Positions 37,344 to 46,715 of a DNA stretch of 51,584 nucleotides are shown here, piece after piece. Location of the stretch: assembly GCA_937125395.1 (NCBI GenBank), contig CAKZLI010000053.1:1-51584 (forward strand). Reading direction: 5' to 3'. How positions within the stretch are numbered: the first letter of the stretch is position 1; the number at the start of each line of letters is the position of its first letter. Source of the DNA: an uncultured Glaciecola sp. GTDB lineage: Bacteria; Pseudomonadota; Gammaproteobacteria; Enterobacterales; Alteromonadaceae. The notes under the pieces were generated by a model, which saw only the letters and a list, made by a program, of their open reading frames with translations, searched no databases and was not told the origin of the DNA. The translations under genes and the position numbers were made by a program.

Positions 37344-38855
37344 TTACAATATAGAAGGGTCATCAATGCGCTTATTACAGACAAATCGTTGACTAACCGT
37401 GTGTAATAAATCAGTGACTTCTTGTACTGTGTTATCTCGTTGATAGTGCTGATGCGCAAAAAGACGATAGCCAGCCAGTAAACTATACCAACTCACCGTT
37501 GGATAATAGCTCTGCATATTCCGCTCCACTAATACCTGATGTAAATCCCCACCTTGTTGCCAACATGCAAGAACCGCTTGTAAATTAGCAGATAGGGCGA
37601 TTTGCTCTCGGCAATGCTGCCAATATGTATTCGATGTATTATGTTTGGCTGTGGTCGGTTGATGGATCTGATTACAGGCATAATGGGCAACGATGTAGTC
37701 ACGTATACCTTCAAATCTTGCGTTGATATTTTGGTTGAATTGCGCCCGACAAGCACTGGTATGTTTTCCTGCAGTGAACGCACCAATAAACTGAGTGACA
37801 GTTTCTTGCACTAAATGTAACGCGGTTGCTTCAAGCGGTTCAATAAACCCTTGTGCTAAACCAACAGCAATAGTATTGCCTACCCAATGTTGTGCCAAGC
37901 GTCCCACTTTCATCGTTAAATGTCGGGCAGGGATACTTTCATCAATACCTAGGTGGGCACGTAATTCTGCTTCAGCCTGAGCCGGACTTAAATAATCACT
38001 AGCATACACATAGCCATTGCCGATTCTGTGGGTTAGTGGAATCCGCCATGCCCAACCACAATTCATTGCTGTAGCTGTCGTTTGAGGCAGTTCGATCGCA
38101 TCGCGGTTAGTCGCTATTGCAACCGCCCGATCATTATACAAATTATCGTTGTAATGAATAAATTCAGTACCCAATGCCTCTTGAATTAATTTGCCATTAA
38201 AACCTGTGCAATCAAAAAACCAATCTCCACTGTAAGCTTTACCTTGTGTATCAATTACGCTATGAATCATGTTATCGGATTGTTTTACATGTTCAATGGT
38301 GGTTTGGATAACGCGAATACCCTTGTTTGTTCCATGTGTTTTTAAAAATACCCCTAGTTGGGTAGCATCAAAGTGATACCCATAACTTGTTTTGATATCG
38401 CTAGCGGCAGTATCGATGAGATGAGGGCTTTTATTTTGTTGCGCCAGTACTGCAGTCAAAAAATACTCATCTGGATGCGGCATCTTAGACTGTCCTGCAT
38501 GCATGGCGTGTACTTGATGTAAAAATGGTCGGGCACTGTGATGGTCTAAACTAGATGGAAAAGGGTGAAAATACGAATTAAATTGATCATTCTCCAGATC
38601 TGTCCAACCGTTAAATCGAATACCATGCTTATACGTTGCATGGCAGGCTGGCATCCATGTTGATTCAGCAATACCCAAGATGTCAAAGAACACTTTTAAT
38701 TGTGGGGTAGAACCTTCACCCACACCGATGATGCCTATCGTTGGGGATTCAATGACCGTAATCTCAAACCCGTGTTGTTGCAATTGATGATGCAATAAAT
38801 TAGCAGTCATCCAGCCAGCACTGCCGCCACCAACAACCATAATTGATTTGCCCAT
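37344..38855 (-). CDS. tryptophan-halogenase-like flavoprotein
   Basis: 503 residues from ATG 38855 (MGKSIMVVGGG), which has GGTGA 7 nt upstream; an ATG at 38861 is also in frame. The FAD motif is VVGGGSAGWMTA. The Lys (residue 76) that forms the chloramine in flavin-dependent halogenases sits in YKHGIRFNGW, and the WxWxIP motif is present as WAWRIP. All halogenase hallmarks are thus intact. In Alteromonadales and relatives such genes often lie in TonB-receptor or sugar-uptake loci, where the reaction is not established. Here it accompanies two GH13 amylases and a LacI-type regulator. It needs a flavin reductase partner, which is not seen nearby. Confidence 0.9.
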   Translation of the reverse strand: MGKSIMVVGGGSAGWMTANLLHHQLQQHGFEITVIESPTIGIIGVGEGSTPQLKVFFDILGIAESTWMPACHATYKHGIRFNGWTDLENDQFNSYFHPFPSSLDHHSARPFLHQVHAMHAGQSKMPHPDEYFLTAVLAQQNKSPHLIDTAASDIKTSYGYHFDATQLGVFLKTHGTNKGIRVIQTTIEHVKQSDNMIHSVIDTQGKAYSGDWFFDCTGFNGKLIQEALGTEFIHYNDNLYNDRAVAIATNRDAIELPQTTATAMNCGWAWRIPLTHRIGNGYVYASDYLSPAQAEAELRAHLGIDESIPARHLTMKVGRLAQHWVGNTIAVGLAQGFIEPLEATALHLVQETVTQFIGAFTAGKHTSACRAQFNQNINARFEGIRDYIVAHYACNQIHQPTTAKHNTSNTYWQHCREQIALSANLQAVLACWQQGGDLHQVLVERNMQSYYPTVSWYSLLAGYRLFAHQHYQRDNTVQEVTDLLHTVSQRFVCNKRIDDPSIL

Positions 38856-38961
38856 ACTCATTCACCATGTAACGCAATTTAATTGCTGAGTGTAAAGGCT
38901 TGTAACGATGAGTCAACAGATCTGAAGTGAATTGCACTGCAAAAAAGCAATTAATCGGTCT

Positions 38962-38989
38962 TTGACTGGTGAATACGTATGCATAAAAT
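38962..38989 (+). promoter_or_regulatory. predicted promoter of the first amylase gene with palindromic operator in the spacer
   Basis: TTGACT (38962-38967), a 16-nt spacer and TAAAAT (38984-38989) make a good sigma-70-type promoter facing the amylase. Between them TGAATACGTATGCA (38970-38983) is a 14-bp palindrome with one mismatched pair and a central CG, the form expected of LacI-family operators. The LacI-type gene at 43113-44123 is the obvious candidate binder. Confidence 0.65.
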
Positions 38990-39077
38990 TGTTGCTTGTC
39001 AGTAATTTGGGTACATTGGAGCTCATCGAAAGGTTACATGGCAAAAGCCCCCAAAAAAATGTACTCAGGAGAATCTA

Positions 39078-40997
39078 ATGTCACACTGTGTTAATCGCTT
39101 AATACCTAGCTTAGCATTACTGTTGAGTGTTTTGTTTGTAGATACTAGTGCGGCGCAGACACAATCTATAGCGAGTGACGTTAAGATTGAGCCGCCTAGT
39201 TGGTGGGTGGGCATGGCGAATTCACAAGTAGAACTAATGCTTGAGGGGAGTCAACTGCCACACCCCCTTAATCAATACAACATTCAGTTAATTGCACAAG
39301 ACGTTAGCATCGCACACGTGGTACATCCGGCCAATCCCAATTATGCTTTCGTCACACTGACGATCAATCCCAAGGCAGCGGCTCAAACGATTGAGTTGCG
39401 GTTAACTCACCCTAACAGTCTAGCGGTTAAACTTGAATATACATTAGCTGAACGACGAGAGCAGTCAGCCCAGCGGGAAGGGTTCAGTACTAAGGATGTG
39501 ATTTATTTGATAACACCTGATCGATTTGCCAATGGTGATCCCAGTAATGATGTCGTCGAAACGATGCAAGAAGGGGTTAATCGCGCTTATAAAGGTGGTC
39601 GCCACGGTGGTGATATTCAGGGAATGATAAACGCGTTAGATTATATTAGTGATATGGGATTTACCCAAGTATGGACAATGCCATTATTAGAAAACGCAAT
39701 GCAGCGTTATTCATATCACGGTTACTCGACGACTGATTATTTTGCTATCGACCCACGCTTTGGCAGTAATGAATTATATAAAGCGTTTTCCGCTCAAGCA
39801 AAAGCCAAAGGTGTTGGGGTAATCAAAGATGTGATCCTGAATCATATTGGCAGCGCTCACCCTTGGATGAGTAATATGCCATCACCGGACTGGATTAACC
39901 ATGGTACAGAGTTTACTCCGACCACGCATACGCGTGAGGCGTTACATGACCCCCATGGTGTGCAAGGTGATATTGATGAATTTGCTACGGGGTGGTTTGT
40001 TGATACGATGCCTGATCTTAACCAACAAAATCCACACTTGGCGCAGTACCTAATTCAACATGCTATTTGGTGGATTGAGTATGCTGACTTGTCGGGGTTA
40101 CGTGTTGATACTTACTCTTATTCAGATAAGACTTTTTTAAGTCACTGGACTCAAGCGGTGATGGCTGAATACCCAAACTTGAATATTGTAGGGGAAGAAT
40201 GGTCCGTTAATCCTTCAATTACGGCCTATTGGCAACGTGGTTCGCAACGTCATGATGATTATCAATCTGCTTTACCGAGTGTCATGGATTTTCCGTTACA
40301 AGTGGCATTAAGTCAGGCGTTATTACAAGAAGATACTTGGGCAACGGGCTTGCGCAAAATCTATACGGTTTTAGCAGCTGATTTTGTTTATGGTGATCCC
40401 TATAATTTGGTTGTGTTTGGTGACAACCATGATATGAATAGAATCATGCCACAACTAAACAATGATCCTGCGTTGTTGTTAATGGCACAACAGTTTTTAT
40501 TAACCACTCGTGGTATTCCACAAATATTCTACGGTACTGAAATTGGCATGACCGATTCAGGGAAGGGTGATCATGGACTGTTACGCGCGGATTTTCCTGG
40601 AGGGTGGGCAGGAGATAGCGTGAATGGGTTTACCGGTGTTGGTTTATCCTTGATGCAACGTGACATTCAACAACAATTACGCTGGTGGTTAAATTGGCGT
40701 AAACAAACACCGGCTGTTACACATGGTAAGTTGACACAATATTATCCAAAAGCTGGGATATATGTATATTTTAGAACGACCGAAACACAAACTATTATGG
40801 TGGTCCTAAATAAAAATACCCAAGAAAGTGAATTGGACCTGAGTCGATTTAAACAAATGTTACCAACATTGGACCACTCGGATGCACCTTCAGCTACCAC
40901 TACGTTAGTGGATGTCTATACCCAAAATCATCATGTAATAACCGATGATCCATTATATCTCAAGCCTAAGTCCGTCACAGTATACGAAGTTCAATAA
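39078..40997 (+). CDS. GH13 alpha-amylase/cyclomaltodextrinase, periplasmic
   Basis: 639 residues with a Sec signal peptide (cleavage near DTSAAQ). Residues about 30-130 form an N-terminal beta domain like that of cyclomaltodextrinases. The (beta/alpha)8 barrel follows, starting DVIYLITPDRFANGDPSND. GH13 catalytic residues are intact: nucleophile Asp344 (LRVDTYS), acid/base Glu373 (VGEEW) and Asp452 (FGDNHDM). It hydrolyses alpha-glucosidic bonds in maltodextrins or cyclodextrins. AGGAGAA before ATG 39078 is a strong ribosome site. It is first in a run with a transporter remnant and a second GH13 enzyme. Confidence 0.94.
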   Translation: MSHCVNRLIPSLALLLSVLFVDTSAAQTQSIASDVKIEPPSWWVGMANSQVELMLEGSQLPHPLNQYNIQLIAQDVSIAHVVHPANPNYAFVTLTINPKAAAQTIELRLTHPNSLAVKLEYTLAERREQSAQREGFSTKDVIYLITPDRFANGDPSNDVVETMQEGVNRAYKGGRHGGDIQGMINALDYISDMGFTQVWTMPLLENAMQRYSYHGYSTTDYFAIDPRFGSNELYKAFSAQAKAKGVGVIKDVILNHIGSAHPWMSNMPSPDWINHGTEFTPTTHTREALHDPHGVQGDIDEFATGWFVDTMPDLNQQNPHLAQYLIQHAIWWIEYADLSGLRVDTYSYSDKTFLSHWTQAVMAEYPNLNIVGEEWSVNPSITAYWQRGSQRHDDYQSALPSVMDFPLQVALSQALLQEDTWATGLRKIYTVLAADFVYGDPYNLVVFGDNHDMNRIMPQLNNDPALLLMAQQFLLTTRGIPQIFYGTEIGMTDSGKGDHGLLRADFPGGWAGDSVNGFTGVGLSLMQRDIQQQLRWWLNWRKQTPAVTHGKLTQYYPKAGIYVYFRTTETQTIMVVLNKNTQESELDLSRFKQMLPTLDHSDAPSATTTLVDVYTQNHHVITDDPLYLKPKSVTVYEVQ

Positions 40998-41026
40998 GCA
41001 CAATACATTCTATCAATAACAAGTGA

Positions 41027-41296
41027 GCGCAATATGCAGCAAGTGAGGCAACAAATAACACAAGTAACCGTTCCAGCTGGGGCGATTACTTGTTCGTGCC
41101 AATGACAATTGCCACGCCACAGATTGTATCAGGATTGTTCTGTGGCTGGATGTTGTCCTTGGTATTTGCTAATAACGCATCCTATATTATAGTAGTGGCT
41201 GGCATATCAATGCTATGTGGCGCCATTGCAGTTTTTTTTGTTGCTGAGCATGCAACAAATGCTTCATCTTCTTCAGTTTTATCGGTTAAGGAATAG
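41027..41296 (+). pseudogene. C-terminal remnant of an MFS sugar transporter
   Basis: A frame open from 41027 to TAG at 41296 reads SWGDYLFVPMTIATPQIVSG, then GWMLSLVFANNASYII and ISMLCGAIAVFFV. This resembles the last two membrane helices and short tail of an MFS sugar transporter of the maltose (SLC45-like) type that sits beside amylase genes in related bacteria. The other ten or so helices are missing and there is no proper start codon or ribosome site; only a TTG at 41090 is in frame. I read it as an internal deletion relic. The next gene's AAGGA lies in its last codons. Confidence 0.7.
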
Positions 41297-41297
41297 T

Positions 41298-43067
41298 ATG
41301 TTACCAATACATCATAAAAATAATAAATCACATCAGCGCCTGTCGACACTCGCTCAACGCATTCGCCAAGCATTACTTGTTACTAGCGTTGTAACCGGTA
41401 TGGGCATGCTTTCAGGTTGTGCCAGTACGTCAGAGCAAGACACGGCTGTGCATGCTAACAAACAAGTACACGAGTTTTATGGCACGAAGGAAGCTTTTGC
41501 TAAAGAAGCCGTGTACTTTGTGATGACCGACCGCTTTGTTGATGGCGACCCAAGTAATAATTATCCTGAACAGGGTGGCGATTATCCGACCTTTGATTTA
41601 CCGTTAATTGGAGAAAACGGTGCGACGGCCAATGTTGGATATATGGGCGGTGATTTTAAAGGTATCTTGGATAATGTTGATTACATTACTCAGATGGGCT
41701 TTAGTGCAATTTGGCTAACGCCTATCTTAGACAATCCCGATCAAGCGTTTGCCGGTGGTGAAACGATCGAATTTGGTGGCGCGTTTAAAGACGGTGGCAA
41801 AACTGGTTATCACGGGTATTGGGCAAGTAATTTTTTTAAAGAAGATGAGCATCTCATCTCCACTGACTTAAATTTTCGCCAATTGAATGAGGCATTAGCA
41901 GCCAAAAATGTCAAAACGGTATTAGATATTGTTGCCAATCATGGGTCGCCTTCATTTAGCATGCCGATTGATCAGCCTAAATTTGGTGAGCTTTACGATA
42001 TCGACGGCAATTTGGTTGCTGATCATCATAATTTACCCACTGAATCGTTAGATCAAACGAATCCATTGCATGATTTTTTTCATCACTATCCTGACATCAT
42101 GCAATTGTCCAATTTGGATGAGACCAATGCACAAGTTCAAGACTACTTAATCAATAGTTATCTGTATTGGATTGAGCAGGGCGCTGATGCATTTCGGATT
42201 GATACGATTAAACATGTTCCTGCACGATTTTGGAAAATAATGGCCGATCGTATTCGTGCACAACATCCGGATTTTTATATGTTTGCGGAAAGCTATGATT
42301 ACAATGCTAATTTTATTGCTCAGCACACATTACCTAAAAATGGGCAAATCAGTGTGTTGGATTTTCCGGGTCAATCTGCGTTAACCAAAGTCTTTGAAAA
42401 TCCGGCTAGTGACTTTGCTGATTTAGCCGATTATCTCCACCTTACTCATGGCCCATATCACAATGTATATGACCTGACGACATTTTATGATAATCACGAT
42501 ATGCGACGAATGAATGCCTCTAATGAAGGCTTTATCGATGCACATAATTGGTTGTTTACCACACGGGGTATTCCAGTGATATACCAAGGTTCTGAATTTG
42601 GCTATATGCGAGGCACAGCTGAACATGCTGGTAATCGTAATTATATTGGTCAGCAACGCCTCACTGAGCATGCCGGTCATCCTATTAGAGAGGCGTTAAT
42701 TGAAATCGCTAACGTTAGACAAGCATTACCTGCATTACAACAGGGCTTACAAGTAAATGTTGCATTAAATGGGCATAAGGCAAGTTTCTATCGGGTATTA
42801 CAAACTGCTCAAACTCAGCAGATAGCTTTGGTGTTATTGAACAAGAGTAATCAAGATCAACCGTTTTTAGTGGATCAACACTTGCAAGCCGGAACTTGGG
42901 TAGAGCAATTGTCGGGTGCTAGTGTGGCGATCAAAGCACAAGCGGGTAAACCGATTACGTTTAGCACATCCGTCGAACCACATGGTGTGCAAGTATGGGT
43001 ATTGAACGAGATTGTACAATCTCCGTCATTATTAACTGAACTTCACAATGCAATGGCATACAAATAA
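41298..43067 (+). CDS. GH13 alpha-amylase family lipoprotein
   Basis: 589 residues from ATG 41298, with AAGGA 5 nt upstream and 1 nt past the stop of the transporter remnant. A long basic n-region precedes a lipobox LSGC, so Cys41 should be lipidated. The barrel starts EAVYFVMTDRFVDGDPSNN. Catalytic residues are intact: Asp302 (FRIDT), Glu331 (FAESYDY) and Asp401 (YDNHDMRRM). Anchored in the outer or inner membrane it would trim starch-derived oligomers. Sequence between the third and fourth conserved regions differs from the first enzyme, so the two are paralogues rather than a recent duplication. Confidence 0.92.
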   Translation: MLPIHHKNNKSHQRLSTLAQRIRQALLVTSVVTGMGMLSGCASTSEQDTAVHANKQVHEFYGTKEAFAKEAVYFVMTDRFVDGDPSNNYPEQGGDYPTFDLPLIGENGATANVGYMGGDFKGILDNVDYITQMGFSAIWLTPILDNPDQAFAGGETIEFGGAFKDGGKTGYHGYWASNFFKEDEHLISTDLNFRQLNEALAAKNVKTVLDIVANHGSPSFSMPIDQPKFGELYDIDGNLVADHHNLPTESLDQTNPLHDFFHHYPDIMQLSNLDETNAQVQDYLINSYLYWIEQGADAFRIDTIKHVPARFWKIMADRIRAQHPDFYMFAESYDYNANFIAQHTLPKNGQISVLDFPGQSALTKVFENPASDFADLADYLHLTHGPYHNVYDLTTFYDNHDMRRMNASNEGFIDAHNWLFTTRGIPVIYQGSEFGYMRGTAEHAGNRNYIGQQRLTEHAGHPIREALIEIANVRQALPALQQGLQVNVALNGHKASFYRVLQTAQTQQIALVLLNKSNQDQPFLVDQHLQAGTWVEQLSGASVAIKAQAGKPITFSTSVEPHGVQVWVLNEIVQSPSLLTELHNAMAYK

Positions 43068-43084
43068 CCCTTGATTACAATAGG

Positions 43085-43121
43085 ACCTCATAAGGTTGTT
43101 TTTGGGCAATCTTTATGAGGT
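43085..43121. terminator. imperfect hairpin between the convergent amylase and LacI genes
   Basis: ACCTCATAA (43085-43093) and TTATGAGGT (43113-43121) pair over 9 bp, with a 19-nt loop. It lies past the lipoprotein amylase stop and overlaps the last codons of the LacI-type gene. No T run follows on either strand, so it is a weak candidate. Confidence 0.35.
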
Positions 43122-44123
43122 GCTACGTATGATCAGTTCCGCGGGCATTAATTGGTCTGAGACTTGCTCGCCGTTAATTAATTTAATCAGGTTGGACACT
43201 AACATTTCTCCGGCAAGTTTGGTGTTTTGTTGCACCGTTGTCATCGGCGGAGTGGTATACTCACTCACTGGAATGTTGTCATATCCTACCACCGCAATAT
43301 CTGTTGGGCATACTAGTCCCTGATCACGCATTGCGCGTAACACACCAATCGCAATTAAATCACTGGCACAAACGATAGCATCAGGTAACCCGTCTTCTTC
43401 AAATAATAATGTGGCTGACTCATGCCCAGCTTCCTCAGTAAAAATCGCATCCAACTGGCCCATAAAAGCATCGTCTAGGTTATGTTTACTCAGTGCGTCG
43501 ATATGTCCATTAAAGCGGGCCATAAACTCTGGCGCTTGGGAGCCGGCATCACCAATGAATGCAAAGCGCGTTCTACCTCGCTCAATCAAATGTTCGGTAA
43601 CGGCAAAACCACCTTGGTAATTATTACAACTGATAGAAATACCAGGATGATTAGGATCATGGGCACCCCAGCGCACAAAGTGCGTTTTTTGTTGGACTAA
43701 ATGTTGTATTTTTTGCTGATAGTCTAAATAATCACCATAACCTAATAATATAAGGCCATCCGCTTTGTGAGAATCTTCATATTCTGCATGCCAATCATCT
43801 TGCAAATTCTGAAAGGAAACCAACAAGTCAAATCCAGCAGCAGAACAAGCCTTGGTGATACTTCCTAGCATTGATATAAAAAAAGGGTTGATCTGAGAAT
43901 CATCCGTAGAGGGATCTTCAAACAATAATAGAGCAATAGTCGAAGACCTTTGTTTACGTAGGTTACTGGCGTTTTTGTCGACCTTATAGTTCATCTCTTT
44001 GGCAATTTTTTGCACTCGCAGACGCGTCTCTTCATTCACTAATGTTGAATTAGATAATGCTCTTGATACGGTTGACTGTGAGACTCCCGCTAGATGGGCA
44101 ATATCAAATGAGGTTGCTTTCAT
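43113..44123 (-). CDS. LacI-family transcriptional regulator of the maltodextrin locus
   Basis: 336 residues. N-terminal helix-turn-helix FDIAHLAGVSQSTVSRALSNSTLVNEETRLRV (residues 5-36) with the YKV hinge, then a periplasmic-binding-type ligand domain. DAIVCASDLIAIGVLRAMRDQGLVCPTDIAVVGYDNIP is the standard LacI/GalR stretch. Gene position beside two amylases suggests control of maltodextrin use, as by the MalR-type regulators of related bacteria. The ligand is unknown. Its own promoter region shows an inverted repeat, TTGCATAA-N10-TTATGCAA (44179-44204), which may be a self-operator. Confidence 0.92.
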   Translation of the reverse strand: MKATSFDIAHLAGVSQSTVSRALSNSTLVNEETRLRVQKIAKEMNYKVDKNASNLRKQRSSTIALLLFEDPSTDDSQINPFFISMLGSITKACSAAGFDLLVSFQNLQDDWHAEYEDSHKADGLILLGYGDYLDYQQKIQHLVQQKTHFVRWGAHDPNHPGISISCNNYQGGFAVTEHLIERGRTRFAFIGDAGSQAPEFMARFNGHIDALSKHNLDDAFMGQLDAIFTEEAGHESATLLFEEDGLPDAIVCASDLIAIGVLRAMRDQGLVCPTDIAVVGYDNIPVSEYTTPPMTTVQQNTKLAGEMLVSNLIKLINGEQVSDQLMPAELIIRSTS

Positions 44124-44178
44124 GAATTGATTCTTCGCTTTTATAAGGGCAATTTACATACACAGTTATATCACTGTA

Positions 44179-44204
44179 TTGCATAAAATAACATTATTAT
44201 GCAA
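44179..44204. promoter_or_regulatory. inverted repeat in the LacI-gene/glnS divergent region
   Basis: TTGCATAA (44179-44186) and TTATGCAA (44197-44204) are perfect 8-bp arms 10 nt apart. On the minus strand they overlap a weak promoter reading toward the LacI-type gene (-35 TGTTAT, -10 TATAAC). The half-sites share TGCATA with the idealised half-site of the amylase promoter palindrome. Confidence 0.45.
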
Positions 44205-44239
44205 AGCCTAAATAAATAGCTAGAGCATCGCATTGACGA

Positions 44240-44248
44240 TGGTATACT
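44240..44248 (+). promoter_or_regulatory. extended -10 element of the probable glnS promoter
   Basis: TGGTATACT (44240-44248) is an extended -10 (TGn followed by TATACT) 51 nt upstream of the glnS ATG. There is no good -35 at the normal distance, as is common for extended -10 promoters. Confidence 0.45.
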
Positions 44249-44298
44249 AAGGACACTGAAATATTTATAACAACCCATTAAATGAAAGGAATGGATGT

Positions 44299-45951
44299 AT
44301 GAGCGAAGAAGTCGTTGCACGCCCAAGTAATTTTATTAGACAGATCATCGATAAAGATTTGCAACAAGGTGTGCACCAAGGTATTCAAACCCGTTTTCCA
44401 CCAGAACCAAATGGGTTTCTTCATATTGGTCATGCAAAATCGATTTGTTTAAACTTTGGCATTGCTCAAGATTATCAAGGTAAGTGCAACTTACGCTTTG
44501 ATGATACCAATCCAGAAAAAGAAGATATCGATTACGTGAATGCAATCATGCAAGATGTTTCTTGGTTAGGCTTTGATTGGGATGGTGAGGTTCGCTATTC
44601 GTCTAATTATTTTGAGCAATTACATGATTATGCTGTTGAGTTAATCGAACAAGGTTTAGCCTATGTGGATTTTTCTGATCAGGATACGATGCGAGAAATG
44701 CGCGGCACGTTGACGAAACCGGGCACGAATAGTCCTTATCGTGATACTGCTATTACTAAAAATATCGCGTTATTTGCCAAAATGCGAGCAGGGGAGTTTG
44801 CCCAAGGCGAATGTTGCTTACGTGCCAAAATCGACATGAGCTCGTCATTTATGTGCATGCGTGACCCAGTATTGTACCGCGTTCGTTTTGCGCATCACCA
44901 TCAAACCGGTGATGCATGGTGCATTTATCCAATGTATGATTTTACGCATTGTATTTCAGATGCGATTGAGAATATCACGCATTCCTTATGTACCTTAGAA
45001 TTTCAAGATAATCGTCGTTTGTATGATTGGGTGATCGAACATATTTCTATTGATGTGACGCCACGTCAATATGAATTTTCTCGCTTAAATCTTGAATATA
45101 CCGTGTTGTCTAAGCGCATGTTGATTGCTCTTGTCACGGATAAGCATGTTGCAGGCTGGGATGATCCACGTATGCCAACAGTAGCTGGCTTACGTCGTCG
45201 TGGTTATACACCTGCGTCTATTCGTGAGTTTTGTGCTCGTATCGGCGTAACCAAAATGGATAATCTGGTTGAGATGAGCATGCTCGAGTCCTGTATTCGT
45301 GATGATCTTAATGTCAACGCACCGCGTGCGATGGCCGTGCTCGATCCGATTAAACTGGTAATCGAAAACTACCCTGAGGGTCAAGTAGAAACGTTACATG
45401 CGCCCAATCACCCAAATGACGAGAGCATGGGAACACGAGAAGTACCATTTACTCGTGAGATTTATATCGAAGCAGATGACTTTAAAGAAACAGCAAACAA
45501 AAAATTCAAACGTTTAGTACTTGATAAAGAAGTCCGTTTACGCAACGCCTATGTCGTTAAAGCAACGCGTTTTGAGCAAGACGCTCAGGGTAATGTGACG
45601 ACTGTGTATTGTACATATGATCCCGATACTCTGGGTAATGATCCGGCAGATGGTCGCAAAGTTAAAGGTGTGATCCATTGGGTCAGTGCAGAGCAAGGTG
45701 TACCTGCGGAGATTCGTTTGTATGACCGATTATTTTCGGTCCCTAATCCAGCCGGTGAAGAAGACTATTTAGCCAGCATAAATCCAGATAGCTGTGTCAT
45801 CAAACACGGTTTCGTTGAACCAAGCCTAGCGCATAGTCAGGTGGGTAGTGGTATTCAGTTTGAACGGACAGGGTATTTTTGTAGAGACAGTGACGATCAA
45901 ACATTAACATTTAATCGTACCGTCGGTTTACGTGACACCTGGGCGGGTTAG
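44299..45951 (+). CDS. glnS: glutamine--tRNA ligase
   Basis: A 550-residue class I synthetase. The HIGH motif is in [22 protein letters not shown] (about residue 40) and the KMSKS-equivalent is VLSKRML (about residue 274), with the two-lobed C-terminal beta-barrel anticodon domains after residue 340. It charges tRNA-Gln. Length and start ([21 protein letters not shown]) are those of proteobacterial GlnRS. It runs alone; the LacI gene is divergent and the YciK-like gene convergent. A short GC-rich hairpin spans its stop codon. Confidence 0.97.
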   Translation: MSEEVVARPSNFIRQIIDKDLQQGVHQGIQTRFPPEPNGFLHIGHAKSICLNFGIAQDYQGKCNLRFDDTNPEKEDIDYVNAIMQDVSWLGFDWDGEVRYSSNYFEQLHDYAVELIEQGLAYVDFSDQDTMREMRGTLTKPGTNSPYRDTAITKNIALFAKMRAGEFAQGECCLRAKIDMSSSFMCMRDPVLYRVRFAHHHQTGDAWCIYPMYDFTHCISDAIENITHSLCTLEFQDNRRLYDWVIEHISIDVTPRQYEFSRLNLEYTVLSKRMLIALVTDKHVAGWDDPRMPTVAGLRRRGYTPASIREFCARIGVTKMDNLVEMSMLESCIRDDLNVNAPRAMAVLDPIKLVIENYPEGQVETLHAPNHPNDESMGTREVPFTREIYIEADDFKETANKKFKRLVLDKEVRLRNAYVVKATRFEQDAQGNVTTVYCTYDPDTLGNDPADGRKVKGVIHWVSAEQGVPAEIRLYDRLFSVPNPAGEEDYLASINPDSCVIKHGFVEPSLAHSQVGSGIQFERTGYFCRDSDDQTLTFNRTVGLRDTWAG

Positions 45952-45957
45952 CCCAGG
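45938..45957. terminator. short GC-rich hairpin at the glnS stop
   Basis: CCTGGGC (45938-45944) and GCCCAGG (45951-45957) form a 7-bp stem with a 6-nt loop containing the glnS TAG. There is no T run, so it may be a weak terminator between glnS and the convergent dehydrogenase. Confidence 0.35.
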
Positions 45958-45962
45958 GATAC

Positions 45963-46715
45963 TTACTTACTTGGTTGACAATCGATGGATTGCCCATTGA
46001 TATTGACCGACTCATCACTCATCAAATACAGATAGCTTGGCATAATATCAAGTGGCGTAGAGAGTAATTTAGGGTCTTCAGCCGGAAATGCTGAACCGCG
46101 CATCTTAGTGGCTGTTGCACCAGGGTTTAGGCAATTTACGCGGATTGTACTGTTGGCATATTCGCAGGCCATTACTTGCATCATGCCTTCTGTTGCGAAT
46201 TTTGAAATGGAATAAGTGCCCCAAAAAGCACGCCCTTTTCGTCCAACACTAGAAGTGGTGAATATGATTGAACCTTGAGGAGATTTTTGCAGGGCAGGTA
46301 GCACGCCTTGGGTTAGCAAAAATTGTCCGGTGACATTGACTTGCATGACTTCAGCAAATTCTTCAGGCGTGATTTGATTGAATGGACACAAATGTCCCAA
46401 CACACTCGCGTTGTGTAAGACCCCATCAAGTCGTCCATATTGGTCAATTAACATAGCGCCCATTGCTTGGTAATGCTGGGCTGTCGCTCCAGCTATATCC
46501 AGTGGAATGATGCCTGGTTCTGTATATCCAGCAGCAACAATTTCATCGTACACCGCTTCAAGTTTTTTGACTGTTTTGCCGAGTAAAATTACTTCTGCGC
46601 CGTGTTTAGCGAACGTCAGTGCTGCTTGTTTGCCAATACCATCACCAGCACCGGTGATAAGAATAATTTTGTTTTGTAGAGTAGAGGATGAAGCGTTGAA
46701 TTGATGAGGTTGCAC
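45963..46715 (-). CDS. short-chain dehydrogenase, YciK-like
   Basis: 250 residues starting at GTG 46715. It is a classical SDR: cofactor loop ILITGAGDGIGKQAA, LHNASVLG (NAG-like motif), catalytic Ser region TTSSVGRKGR, and YSISKF with Tyr-x-x-x-Lys. The C-terminal run LDIMPSYLYLMSDESVNINGQSIDCQPSK and overall pattern match YciK-type oxidoreductases of gammaproteobacteria, whose substrate is not firmly known. The N-terminus (QPHQFNASSSTLQNK) is slightly longer than usual. It lies convergent with glnS and divergent from the lipase gene. Confidence 0.87.
   Translation of the reverse strand: MQPHQFNASSSTLQNKIILITGAGDGIGKQAALTFAKHGAEVILLGKTVKKLEAVYDEIVAAGYTEPGIIPLDIAGATAQHYQAMGAMLIDQYGRLDGVLHNASVLGHLCPFNQITPEEFAEVMQVNVTGQFLLTQGVLPALQKSPQGSIIFTTSSVGRKGRAFWGTYSISKFATEGMMQVMACEYANSTIRVNCLNPGATATKMRGSAFPAEDPKLLSTPLDIMPSYLYLMSDESVNINGQSIDCQPSK

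Noticed and set aside
38932..38942. Palindrome TTGCACTGCAA near the halogenase promoter side
   Set aside because: Only 5-bp arms, common by chance in AT-rich DNA; no promoter could be tied to it.
41034..41105. 23-codon ATG frame upstream of the transporter remnant
   Set aside because: Its sequence (MQQVRQQITQ...) does not resemble a transporter start or any known peptide. It is in a different frame from the remnant.
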